Shown: in pieces, positions 7,960 to 15,431 of the stretch
Position numbering within the stretch: position 1 is the stretch's first letter
Layout of the letters: every line of letters begins with the position of its first letter
Source: Candidatus Enterococcus murrayae
Lineage (GTDB): Bacteria; Bacillota; Bacilli; Lactobacillales; Enterococcaceae
DNA: 64,000 bases
Direction of reading: 5' to 3'
NCBI RefSeq assembly: GCF_017315985.1
Contig: NZ_JAFLVR010000001.1
Span: 163,073-227,072 of the forward strand
Position numbers and translations under genes: made by a program
Notes under the pieces: generated by a model
Databases searched by the model: none
Seen by the model: only the letters and a program-made list of their open reading frames with translations
What the model was told of the DNA's origin: nothing

Positions 7960-9190
7960 GTAAAACATACTCTTTCCATAAGGCTTCGATCATCGGAATT
8001 TTTTCCGCTTGAATTTCAGGGATTTGTTTTTCCTGCATTTCTTCTAATGAAAGAACTCCTTGATTTTTATATAGATCTGTCAATTTTTGTTCAGACTCTT
8101 TAGTTAATTTTTCTGGATCAAATGGAGGTATGCTATACCCATACTTTGCTTCTGCTTTTTTTAGTTGAGCAGATTCACTGGTCATCTCATTAATTAAGAC
8201 TAACGCACCTGCTTTAACTTTTGAAGTTCTGGCAATTGCTAAATAGCTTTGATTCGCAATCGTCCCCTTATCAAATAAGAATGATTCAGATGTTTGCTTG
8301 AACTCATTATCATTTCTTTTTTTCGCTACATGCATTTGAGAATAGCTGTAGCTCATATCGATTTGTCCGGCTGAAAACATCTCATCTAGCTCTGCTGTTG
8401 TTGTCGGATATGTTTTTCCCTCTTGCCATAAGTATGGTTTGATTTCATTTAAATAGTCTAGCCCGGGTTTGATAACCTTATAAAGCTCTTCTTTATTCGC
8501 CTTTGCTGCCTCAACTTTATCATAGCCTACAATATCACAAATAACATTGCGAACAAATGCACTGCCAGTAAACTCTGGTGGTGCCGTATAAGTGATCTTC
8601 CCAGGATTTGCTTTAGCATATTCCATTAAAGCCTGTGTATTTTTGGGGAAACCATCCTTAAATTTCTCTCTATTCCCAGCAAAAGTTAATTGTGCACTAC
8701 CGTATGGTACTTCATAGCCATCAATTTCAACTCCAAAATCATACCTTGAATTATGTCCGTCAACAGCCATTAGCTTATCAAAACTTTCAACCTTTTTAGT
8801 AATGGGTCCATAAAGCAACTTGGCTTGTTTAGCAGTGTAGAAATTCTCGCCATTAATCCAAATAACATCAATATCTCCTTCTTTAGTTCCCGCTTCCTTT
8901 TCGGTTGTCAGTTTATTCAAAATTTGATCGATATCCATTGGAACACGTTTGACTGTAATATCATATTTTTTCTTCATTGCAGGTGTCACGATCTCGTCCA
9001 CCCACGCATTCGCTTTTTCGTCACCGCCAAACCCGTAAAAAGTCACCGTTTCCCCTTTACTTTTTTTCACAGCATCAGAGAAGCTGCTAATTGACTGTTC
9101 TGTTTTACTTTCCTTTGTCTGATTAGTTTTGCAGGCAGTTAATGAGAAAAGCATTCCTACTGCCAACAAACGAATAAACCATTTTTTCAT
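7952..9190 (-). CDS. ABC transporter substrate-binding lipoprotein (YnjB-like)
   Basis: This is an extracellular lipoprotein of about 412 residues. The signal peptide MKKWFIRLLAVGMLFSLTAC carries lipobox LTAC with the lipidated Cys at 20. Two adjacent ATGs exist; the second (9190) has better spacing to AGGAG. The mature protein starts with a GETVTFYGFGGDEKANAWVD stretch and contains DIDVIWINGENF, VPYGSAQLTF and YSYSQMHVA, resembling the extracellular solute-binding family that includes E. coli YnjB. The substrate is not known for that group. Its position between iron-sulfur proteins and permeases suggests the imported compound feeds this operon's chemistry. Confidence 0.85.
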   Translation of the reverse strand: MKKWFIRLLAVGMLFSLTACKTNQTKESKTEQSISSFSDAVKKSKGETVTFYGFGGDEKANAWVDEIVTPAMKKKYDITVKRVPMDIDQILNKLTTEKEAGTKEGDIDVIWINGENFYTAKQAKLLYGPITKKVESFDKLMAVDGHNSRYDFGVEIDGYEVPYGSAQLTFAGNREKFKDGFPKNTQALMEYAKANPGKITYTAPPEFTGSAFVRNVICDIVGYDKVEAAKANKEELYKVIKPGLDYLNEIKPYLWQEGKTYPTTTAELDEMFSAGQIDMSYSYSQMHVAKKRNDNEFKQTSESFLFDKGTIANQSYLAIARTSKVKAGALVLINEMTSESAQLKKAEAKYGYSIPPFDPEKLTKESEQKLTDLYKNQGVLSLEEMQEKQIPEIQAEKIPMIEALWKEYVLHE

Positions 9191-9199
9191 CATACTCTC

Positions 9200-9955
9200 C
9201 TATGCTTTTGTTACTATTCTTTTCGATTGATAACGATTTTTCCATGCTCGTAATGGATTGTCTAATGGGTGCGTTGGAGTTTTATCACTCTTATGTATGA
9301 CCTCACCAAATATTAAATCCAATAGATGCCAAGCTTGTCCACCACCTAGTATCATCGCCGAAGTACAGCTGGCACAATAAGTAACGATGTGATCTGTTTT
9401 AAAATCCTGAACACGCTTCTCAGCAAAATCCTTTGCCAATTCTGGGTTTGAAACACCACACATTCCACCCATACCGCAACACAACGTATTTTTCCCGGTT
9501 AACCGATTTTTAGCGACTTGATACCCTAATTGCTCTAATAAATAGCGAACGGCCTGATGAATTTCCGTTATTTCTTTGGTGGGACAAGAATCTTGAACTG
9601 AAAAAACAACATCACTTCTCTCTGCTTTACCAATTAGTTCTTGCGGCAATCCCAGTTCAGCCATCTTCACCCACAATGATGAGGTAGGAAACTGGTTCTG
9701 AATTGTCATTGTTTTGATACAACCTTGACATGCTACAATCAATTCGTCGATATTTGCCAACTGAACTTGTTCAGTTAAGCGGCTGAAGCGTTTTTGAAAC
9801 AATTGCTCTTGTCCGATCATTCGTGTTGGTTTCCCGCAACATCCTTGAATAATCGCTAAATCAGGATAATATTTTTTTAGGTACTCGATAATTAGGCCAA
9901 TTTGCTTTGGATTGCTTGAACTTAGTGCACATCCTGCCATAAAACCATATTTCAT
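9200..9955 (-). CDS. HdrB-like protein with two cysteine-rich (CCG) domains
   Basis: This 251-residue cytoplasmic protein contains two CCG-type cysteine-rich domains. The first has GCALSSS, IQGCCGKPT and ACQGC; the second has DSCPTKE, LCCGMGG and YCASC. Each follows the C...CC...CxxC order seen in heterodisulfide reductase subunit B, GlpC and LutA, where the cysteines bind iron-sulfur clusters for thiol/disulfide or two-electron chemistry. Its start (ATGA overlap) is coupled to the preceding HdrC-like gene. The pair probably forms a small redox enzyme. The electron donor and substrate are unknown; disulfide or persulfide reduction is an inference from the family and the rhodanese neighbour. 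Confidence 0.85.
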   Translation of the reverse strand: MKYGFMAGCALSSSNPKQIGLIIEYLKKYYPDLAIIQGCCGKPTRMIGQEQLFQKRFSRLTEQVQLANIDELIVACQGCIKTMTIQNQFPTSSLWVKMAELGLPQELIGKAERSDVVFSVQDSCPTKEITEIHQAVRYLLEQLGYQVAKNRLTGKNTLCCGMGGMCGVSNPELAKDFAEKRVQDFKTDHIVTYCASCTSAMILGGGQAWHLLDLIFGEVIHKSDKTPTHPLDNPLRAWKNRYQSKRIVTKA

Positions 9956-10311
9956 TTCATATCCCCTCGATTCACTGCTGAAAATACTTTGCTCGTTGAA
10001 AGTTTCTGATGCATCTCAACACTTTTTAACTGTTTTAAGGGTAGTCCTTCTTTGATTAAATCTTGTCGCATCGCTAAAAAAGCTTCATCTAATTTTAATT
10101 TCAACGGACATACTACAGTGCAGCGACCGCATAACATACAAGAATATGGAATAATTGGTTCAAGTCCTTCTTCAAGAAATCGGTGAAACATTTTTTGCGG
10201 ATCTTCGCAATATGTTTGCAGGAACAAACAATCTTTCATGCACCGTTTACAACTTGTACAATTTTCTGCGATTATTTGTGCCATTTCAATTGTTTTCTCT
10301 GAGTAATCCAT
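9952..10311 (-). CDS. HdrC/GlpC-like 2x[4Fe-4S] ferredoxin-type protein
   Basis: This protein of about 119 residues has two Cys motifs, CTSCKRCMKDC and CMLCGRCTVVCPLK, expected to bind two [4Fe-4S] clusters in the manner of HdrC or the N-terminal part of LutB/GlpC. I chose the ATG at 10311 (MDYSEK) because AAAAGGAG lies upstream and because the longer frame from 10371 would overlap the previous gene by about 50 nt. It probably relays electrons to the HdrB-like partner, whose start overlaps its stop by 4 nt. Confidence 0.82.
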   Translation of the reverse strand: MDYSEKTIEMAQIIAENCTSCKRCMKDCLFLQTYCEDPQKMFHRFLEEGLEPIIPYSCMLCGRCTVVCPLKLKLDEAFLAMRQDLIKEGLPLKQLKSVEMHQKLSTSKVFSAVNRGDMK

Positions 10312-10319
10312 CGGTTCGA

Positions 10320-10691
10320 TTAGCTCCTTTTCAATGAAACAATCAGTAATTGTAATAGAAATCCTAAACACAAAATACTGCTGACTAAATAGTAAATCGG
10401 TGTTGTTTCTAATCTAAAAATTGTTTGCCAAATCAGAAAAATTGCTCCTAAAATAAGCAAAATACTACTTTCAAGTCCTCTTTTTCTAATGGCTAATAGC
10501 AATGCAATTAACACCAGCACGAGCGGCAACAAAAACAACTTGCTGCCGAACGCGCTGGAATCTACTTTATGCGAATAAAAAGAAACATTTCGCATAAAAC
10601 CCAAATGATTTTTATAAAGATCATCCATTAAATAGACAAGGTAAATCAATCCTAGTTGTAATAGGTGAAGCAAATACTTTAAGACTTTCAT
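10320..10691 (-). CDS. Small membrane protein of unknown function
   Basis: This 123-residue protein has about four hydrophobic segments (roughly 7-22, 50-68, 75-90 and 98-118). Between the first and second is a polar loop containing KNHLGFMRNVSFYSHKVDSS, which may face outside. I recognise no family. It starts at the stop of the rhodanese gene (1-nt overlap) and is followed by the HdrC-like gene, so it could anchor the iron-sulfur proteins or pass electrons across the membrane. That role is only inferred from position. Confidence 0.7.
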   Translation of the reverse strand: MKVLKYLLHLLQLGLIYLVYLMDDLYKNHLGFMRNVSFYSHKVDSSAFGSKLFLLPLVLVLIALLLAIRKRGLESSILLILGAIFLIWQTIFRLETTPIYYLVSSILCLGFLLQLLIVSLKRS

Positions 10692-11722
10692 TAGTTTAAT
10701 ATTTTCACTTTGTCTTTATCTCTTGGGTCGCCAACTTGAACTGGATACTTACTAGGATCCTTTTGATGAGCGATATCCCAGTCATACCATCCACCATCAA
10801 ACAATTTAACATCTTTCCAACCTTCTTGCTTAGTAATAAAGAAGGCAGTTGCTGCACGCCAACCCGTTCCACAATAAAAAGCAACTTCTTTATCTGGAGT
10901 AATTCCCCATTTTTCCCAAGCAGCAAAAATCTTGGTCGGTTCTTTGACTGTACCATCATTATTCATTAATTGAGCCACGTCCGCGCTACTTTTACTCGAT
11001 TTCGCGTAAACTGCGCCTTCGGGTTCACCCGCATTTTCAATATAATCATAGCCGCTTGTCTTTCCTGTAAATTCTTTCCATGAACGAATGCTTGCAAGAA
11101 CTAAATCAGGATTTTTATCTTTAGCTGCTAGCAAATCATCTGATGTTGAGATTAAGCTTTCAGGACGTCCAGGAACATCAGCTCCAAAGTCTTTTGCTGC
11201 TTTAGCCTCTTCATTGCCTTTTTCAACCTTATAATCTGCTTTTTCCCAAGCCTTTAAACCGCCGTCTAAAATCTTCACGTCGTCAACACCTAACCAATAA
11301 GCTACAAAAGCAATGCGGGCAGCAGCATTAATATCACTGGAATATACTACTACAGGAGTTGTTTTTGTTACGCCGCGTTTTAGGAAAACTTCTTTACACG
11401 TTTCAGCATCTAGGATATTCCAAGTGCTTTCTTCGGTTTCAATTTCCATAGTATCCATATGAAACGCTCCTGGAATATGAGCTTTTTTGTAGTCTTTTCC
11501 TTCGCCATAGGAAGCTTCGATCACAACCGTTTTATCGTCATCTTTCATTTTATTCTTTAACCATTTAGCATCAACAAAGAAATCATCTGACTTAATATCT
11601 TTGCTCTTCACCAAGCGTTGCACTTTTACAGATTTATCTGCTGCGTGAACCTCTTCAGTTTTTGAATAAACGACTACTGCTGTTAATAACAAACAGCTAA
11701 TTACTGCTAAGAATTTTTTCAT
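10691..11722 (-). CDS. ynjE: Exported rhodanese-family sulfurtransferase (YnjE-like)
   Basis: This 343-residue protein has a signal peptide (MKKFLAVISCLLLTAVVVYS, probable cleavage after VHA) and two rhodanese domains. The N-terminal domain (about 45-175) has VVVYSSDINAAARIAF where the active-site Cys would be, so it is catalytically empty. The C-terminal domain keeps the nucleophile Cys284 in FYCGTGWRAATAFF. The CGTGWR loop matches E. coli YnjE, a sulfurtransferase encoded beside ynjBCD. E. coli YnjE has an additional rhodanese domain that is absent here. Being first in the operon and extracytoplasmic, it may handle a sulfane-sulfur (or selenium) compound before uptake. Start follows AAAGGAG. 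Confidence 0.85.
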   Translation of the reverse strand: MKKFLAVISCLLLTAVVVYSKTEEVHAADKSVKVQRLVKSKDIKSDDFFVDAKWLKNKMKDDDKTVVIEASYGEGKDYKKAHIPGAFHMDTMEIETEESTWNILDAETCKEVFLKRGVTKTTPVVVYSSDINAAARIAFVAYWLGVDDVKILDGGLKAWEKADYKVEKGNEEAKAAKDFGADVPGRPESLISTSDDLLAAKDKNPDLVLASIRSWKEFTGKTSGYDYIENAGEPEGAVYAKSSKSSADVAQLMNNDGTVKEPTKIFAAWEKWGITPDKEVAFYCGTGWRAATAFFITKQEGWKDVKLFDGGWYDWDIAHQKDPSKYPVQVGDPRDKDKVKILN

Positions 11723-11796
11723 CTTTCTGCTCCTTTAAAGTTTGTATTTTCACTTGAAACGTTTTCAGTAGCCACAAAGACTTCATTTATACACAA

Positions 11797-11822
11797 CAAA
11801 AAAACATACTTATTAAGTATGT
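11797..11822 (-). terminator. Terminator/attenuator upstream of ynjE
   Basis: A perfect 8-bp stem (ACATACTT, loop AAT, AAGTATGT) is followed by seven T on the minus strand, about 80 nt before the ynjE start. Because it lies between the predicted promoter and the first gene, it probably acts as a conditional attenuator. Confidence 0.8.
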
Positions 11823-11946
11823 TCCTCCATGTTATTATTTTTCTGCACACTGAATAGCCTTTTTAGCTGGTTGCAAAAAAAGTGAGTCGGAGGAAAGTCA
11901 TTTGTTCTACTTGCTTAGAAACTCTAAGTAATGATTGGTTTCACAG

Positions 11947-11970
11947 TCACCGTTGATAGTTTTTAAGCAT
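11947..11970 (-). CDS. Putative 7-residue leader peptide
   Basis: ATG at 11970 encodes MLKNYQR and stops with TGA at 11947. It sits 5 nt after AGGAGGTG, one of the strongest ribosome sites in the window, which is unlikely for an untranslated region. Ribosome position on this ORF could decide which leader fold forms. The peptide has no run of one regulatory amino acid. Confidence 0.5.
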   Translation of the reverse strand: MLKNYQR

Positions 11971-12020
11971 GAGAACACCTCCTACCTCCCAATTTTGAAA
12001 CCGGGCTCTTTTCCCTTCCG

Positions 12021-12049
12021 AGTATAACGAAACCCTATTCGATAAGCAA
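12021..12049 (-). promoter_or_regulatory. Sigma-70-type promoter of the ynj-like operon
   Basis: Minus strand: -35 TTGCTT (12049-12044), 17-nt spacer, -10 TATACT (12026-12021). It directs transcription into the leader and operon. Confidence 0.65.
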
Positions 12050-12190
12050 GAACATTTTATTTAAAAAAACAAAAAGTTTTATTGTGAAAACAATGGTTTT
12101 TATTTCGAGCTTATTCTATTTGTTAGGAGTGGTTTTTCTATGAATTATCAGCTAAAATTACTTTATCTAATAATAAGAAGAGGTGCCTTT

Positions 12191-12571
12191 ATGAGTATTT
12201 TTGATGGATTAATGGGAAATGCCAGTCAGCATAATAATCTGACTGTTGAAAAAAAATTAGAAGATGTACTAATAACAGGTGAAACTGTTTCCTTGGCCTT
12301 TAAACTAGTTCGCGATTTGATCGTATTTACTGACTTTCGCTTAATTTTAGTTGATAAGCAGGGCATGACAGGCAAGAAGGTTGAGTATAAATCAATTCCA
12401 TATCGCTCAATCTCACGCTTTTCAGTAGAGACCAGCGGACATTTCGATTTAGATGCGGAATTAAAAATTTGGATTTCTAGTGCCGAACTACCTGCAGAAA
12501 CGATTCAATTTAGAAAAGATAAAAATATCGTGGCCGTGCAAAAAGCACTGGCTTTGGCATTATCAAAATAG
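12191..12571 (+). CDS. Bacterial PH-domain protein
   Basis: This 126-residue protein starts MSIFDGLMGNASQ, typical of the short bacterial pleckstrin-homology (bPH, YvlB/YozO-like) proteins. The remainder is a beta-rich single domain: LITGETVSLAFKLVRDLIVF, then TDFRLILVDKQG and YKSIPYRSISRFSVET, ending in a helix. I chose the ATG at 12191, which follows AGAGGTG, rather than an ATG 51 nt upstream. It is monocistronic and followed by a terminator. The function of these proteins is not established; some are linked to envelope stress. Confidence 0.8.
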   Translation: MSIFDGLMGNASQHNNLTVEKKLEDVLITGETVSLAFKLVRDLIVFTDFRLILVDKQGMTGKKVEYKSIPYRSISRFSVETSGHFDLDAELKIWISSAELPAETIQFRKDKNIVAVQKALALALSK

Positions 12572-12574
12572 TTG

Positions 12575-12620
12575 AAAAGGACAAGAACTGAACTTATTCG
12601 TTCAATTGCTTGTCCTTTTT
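12575..12620 (+). terminator. Terminator after the PH-domain gene
   Basis: AAAAGGACAAG pairs with CTTGTCCTTTT, with an inner GAAC/GTTC extension and a T run on the plus strand. Confidence 0.85.
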
Positions 12621-12741
12621 CTCTCTCTCAGAAAGCCTGTATCCTTTTTCCCCTTTATTATCTTCATTCTCTCCTTTAAAAATAGTCAGTAACCTTCTCT
12701 AGAAATCCACATAGATAAATAGATAATCGGAAAAGAAATTT

Positions 12742-13230
12742 TTATTTCTCTTTCACTTTATCAACATTTTCAATCCATTTCTCAAGATTGTTGAATCCAT
12801 CATTTTTGATGTAATCATATTCTCTGTCTATAATCTCATCAAACCAAAGCAGCTCGCCGTTTTTCTTCTTTCCAATGATCTTTACTACCGACTGACTGAT
12901 AGATGTTTTCTGACTTAAATTTTTGACTTTGCCGATTTTTAACGCAATAATTGCGTTGCCTCTTTCATGACTTTGCTCAATTTCGTATTGAACATATTTG
13001 GAATCTAATGTTTCACTCCCAATTAATACGACTGTTACTGAAGTGCCAGATAATTGCTTATCTATCCATCGTTTAATACTCTCCTCGCCATCACGTTTGA
13101 TTCGCTCGAACTCAGCCTTGTTAATAAAACCAGACTCTTCATTTTCTTTTAAAGCCCAATTATTTTTAATCACCATTGCTCTTGATAAATCATTCTCATA
13201 ATAAAAACTAAAAAATACTCTTCTCACCAT
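12742..13230 (-). CDS. ThsB-like TIR-domain protein
   Basis: This 162-residue single-domain protein begins RRVFFSFYYENDLSRAMVIK and continues with FINKAEFERIKRDGEESIKR, WIDKQLSGTSVTVVLIGSET and KYVQYEIEQSHERGNAIIAL. This is the DUF1863/ThsB branch of TIR domains, which in Thoeris defence make a nucleotide signal from NAD after phage infection. Glu83 and Glu85 in the QYEIEQS helix are placed where the catalytic Glu of TIR enzymes lies. Start follows AGGAGG at good spacing. No ThsA-like effector (SIR2/SLOG or membrane protein) is adjacent: the neighbours are a PH-domain gene and a GNAT. It may work with a distant effector or have another NAD-related role. Confidence 0.82.
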   Translation of the reverse strand: MVRRVFFSFYYENDLSRAMVIKNNWALKENEESGFINKAEFERIKRDGEESIKRWIDKQLSGTSVTVVLIGSETLDSKYVQYEIEQSHERGNAIIALKIGKVKNLSQKTSISQSVVKIIGKKKNGELLWFDEIIDREYDYIKNDGFNNLEKWIENVDKVKEK

Positions 13231-13493
13231 AAAATTGCCTCCTAAACTTTTTCATTATTCATAAGCTGCAATAAATCTCTGGCTGTAAAATTGCGGAGAT
13301 CCCTTGACAAGCCCGAACAATTCTGAATTCTCTATCCATTATATAATACCTATCTCACGCAATGGCTCCATTTTTTTAATAATAGATATTTTTCTAGGGA
13401 ACAAGCATTTTTATTGAAATAATAAGATACTGACTAGCTTTTGTATTTCTAGCGTGATACGATTTTGGTAAGATGAAAAATGGAGGTCTTGTT

Positions 13494-14033
13494 ATGTTGG
13501 ATAAATCAGTTCCTTTTATTCCATTCACAATGTTCCGCCCGTCAAATGCTACTTCGTTACCAGAAATTCAACTACCTGAAGGGTATCAGATAGTTTTCTA
13601 TCAACCAGGTGATGAAAAGGATTGGTGTCGTATCGAAACAGCCGTCTTAGAATTTGATACAGAAAAGGACGCAGCAGATTATTTCAAAAAATCCTTCACC
13701 CCTTTTCAAAATGAGTTGAAAAAGAGAATGCTTTTCGTCGAAAATCCTTTAGGCGAAAAAGTTGCTACCTTTACTGCATGGTGGACAAAAGATGATTATC
13801 CCCGTCTTCACTGGTTAGGTGTTATTCCAGAAGAACAGAGGAAAGGATTAGCAAAAGCTCTAGCGATTCGCGTCACTCAAATTCTTCACGAGAATTATCC
13901 TGATCAAGATCTTTATCTAAATACACAAACCTGGAGTCACCATGCTGTCAAATTATATAAAAATTTGAATTATCAAATCTTTCAAGATCAAAATTATCAA
14001 AAAATTCTAGATATTTTAACTATGGCCGAGTAA
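13494..14033 (+). CDS. GNAT-family N-acetyltransferase
   Basis: This 179-residue protein is a Gcn5-related acetyltransferase. Acetyl-CoA-binding motif A is LHWLGVIPEEQRKGLAKALA (about residues 110-129), and a C-terminal YKNLNYQIFQ resembles the usual 'lYeklGF' ending. I chose the ATG at 13494, spaced 7-8 nt from TGGAGG, instead of 13473. The substrate is unknown. It is monocistronic and ends at a bidirectional terminator shared with the converging nox gene. Confidence 0.8.
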   Translation: MLDKSVPFIPFTMFRPSNATSLPEIQLPEGYQIVFYQPGDEKDWCRIETAVLEFDTEKDAADYFKKSFTPFQNELKKRMLFVENPLGEKVATFTAWWTKDDYPRLHWLGVIPEEQRKGLAKALAIRVTQILHENYPDQDLYLNTQTWSHHAVKLYKNLNYQIFQDQNYQKILDILTMAE

Positions 14034-14036
14034 ACA

Positions 14037-14077
14037 GAAAACGGAGTTGTCGCAAAAATGCAACAGCTCCGTTTTAC
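14037..14077. terminator. Bidirectional terminator between GNAT and nox
   Basis: AAAACGGAGTTGT...ACAGCTCCGTTTT forms a long stem with A/T runs on both sides, serving both converging genes. Confidence 0.85.
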
Positions 14078-14080
14078 TAA

Positions 14081-15412
14081 TTATTCTGCGCTTAAAGCAG
14101 CCATCGTAATATAATTGTATGGCTGATTGAAATGAGGTAAGAAGAAAATATCCAAGAGTTTCAATTTATCGATCGTTACTTGCTCTTCAATTGCTAGTGA
14201 GAACATATGAATCACACCAGAAATATCCTCAGTAGATGATAATTGAGCACCGACTACTCGGCGAGTATCCTCTTCGTACACGATTCGGATTTTTACATTG
14301 GCATTTTTCTTCATAAATCCTGGTCGCTGTAAATCCTCAAAGTCAGTATACTTGACAGCAACTCCATGTTTTCCTGCTGCTTCTACTGATAAGCCAGTCG
14401 AAACCATATGCAGTCCAAAAATTGAGATACCATTTGATCCTTGTACCCCAGTCGACTCTAGCCCAACTCCACCAACATTGTATCCAGCAACGATTCCAGA
14501 ACGTACCGCGTTAGTTGCTAACGCGATATAAGTCGTATCTTGAAGTGCATTTGAATAAATCGTCGCACAATCTCCTACAGCATAAACGTCTGGATCACTT
14601 GTTTGCTGGTGACGATCAACGAGATAGGCACCATTCTTAAATAGTTCCAAATGATCCTTTGCTAAATCATTATTTGGTAAAAATCCAATCGCATTAATAA
14701 CTAAATCAACTTTATATTCACCTTTATCAGTCACAATTGATTCAACTTTACCGCTCCCTTTATATTCCATAGCTAATTCACCAAAATGTAAGTCAATTTC
14801 ATGCTCCTTCAAAACAGCATCCATATCATCAGTAAACCATTTATCATAATAGCTTGGTAGAGAACGTTCCATCGCATCGAATAATAGGACGTTTTTGCCA
14901 CGACGTTTTGCTGCTTCAGCAATTTCTACACCAATGTATCCGGCGCCAATAACTGCAACGTTAGCAACATCATCAGTATTTAAAAGCTCATCAACTGCCT
15001 GCCCATCTTGGAATCGCTTCAAAAAATGAATATTTCCCAAATCACGCCCTGGAACTTTTGGTGAAATCGGAACAGAACCAGTAGCTAAAATCAATTTATC
15101 ATATGTTTCAACAAAGGAATCCCCATTTTTTGATAAACAGCGAACCTCTTTCTGATCATAATCGATGCTCTCAACAGTTGTTTCCATAAAAATTTTAGCA
15201 CCTTTTGCTTCAAAATCTTCCCGCTTAGTATAAAACAGACCTTCATAAGAGTCGATTTGTCTTCCTACCCATAGTGCAGTTCCACACCCTAAGTAGCTGA
15301 GATTGTTATTTCGATCAATCATCACCACTTCTTGATCTTCAAAATTGTCCAAAAGCGTATTGGCTGCAGCAATGCCAGCATGATTTGTACCTACTATTAC
15401 AGTTTTTGTCAT
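14081..15412 (-). CDS. nox: Water-forming NADH oxidase
   Basis: This 443-residue flavoprotein belongs to the CoA-disulfide reductase/NADH peroxidase/NADH oxidase family. It reduces O2 to water with NADH in the cytoplasm, regenerating NAD+. Visible elements are the FAD motif VIVGTNHAGIAAA with His11, the redox-active Cys43 in LSYLGCGTALWVG, the NADH motif VAVIGAGYIGVEIAEAAKRR, the second FAD motif DVYAVGDCATIY, and the conserved C-terminus FFLPHFNQPYNYITMAAL. The sequence closely follows streptococcal Nox-2. The ATG at 15412 follows AAAGGAGGATAATTGT; an upstream in-frame ATG at 15436 lacks a ribosome site. A cre-like operator overlaps the 5' untranslated region, and a Crp/Fnr-type regulator is divergent. 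Confidence 0.92.
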   Translation of the reverse strand: MTKTVIVGTNHAGIAAANTLLDNFEDQEVVMIDRNNNLSYLGCGTALWVGRQIDSYEGLFYTKREDFEAKGAKIFMETTVESIDYDQKEVRCLSKNGDSFVETYDKLILATGSVPISPKVPGRDLGNIHFLKRFQDGQAVDELLNTDDVANVAVIGAGYIGVEIAEAAKRRGKNVLLFDAMERSLPSYYDKWFTDDMDAVLKEHEIDLHFGELAMEYKGSGKVESIVTDKGEYKVDLVINAIGFLPNNDLAKDHLELFKNGAYLVDRHQQTSDPDVYAVGDCATIYSNALQDTTYIALATNAVRSGIVAGYNVGGVGLESTGVQGSNGISIFGLHMVSTGLSVEAAGKHGVAVKYTDFEDLQRPGFMKKNANVKIRIVYEEDTRRVVGAQLSSTEDISGVIHMFSLAIEEQVTIDKLKLLDIFFLPHFNQPYNYITMAALSAE

Positions 15413-15431
15413 ACAATTATCCTCCTTTATT

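Larger units (their letters stand above)
11797..12016 (-). promoter_or_regulatory. Structured mRNA leader of the ynj-like operon (candidate attenuator or riboswitch)
   Basis: The leader runs from the predicted start near 12015 to the terminator. It contains a very strong ribosome site (GGAGGTAGGAGGTG) with a 7-codon ORF, a 6-bp hairpin CTTAGA-GTT-TCTAAG (about 11918-11932), and several complementary segments. GGTTTCA before the ORF matches TGAAACC just after it. TTCCTCC (minus strand, 11895-11889) is perfectly complementary to GGAGGAA (11828-11822), which flanks the terminator stem, and can also pair with the ORF's ribosome site. This gives two mutually exclusive folds. I do not recognise a known riboswitch class. 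Confidence 0.55.

Noticed and set aside
1434..11722. Firm naming of the operon as arsenosugar biosynthesis
   Set aside because: Only the two transferase families point that way. ArsM and ArsS are missing from the window, and the YnjE-like and Hdr-like proteins point to sulfur chemistry.
11754..11766. cre site TGAAACGTTTTCA between the leader terminator and ynjE
   Set aside because: It is one base short of the 14-bp consensus and lies far from the promoter; left as unproven.
12742..14033. A complete Thoeris system around the TIR gene
   Set aside because: No ThsA-like effector is adjacent; the GNAT and PH-domain genes are not known partners and lie on the opposite strand.
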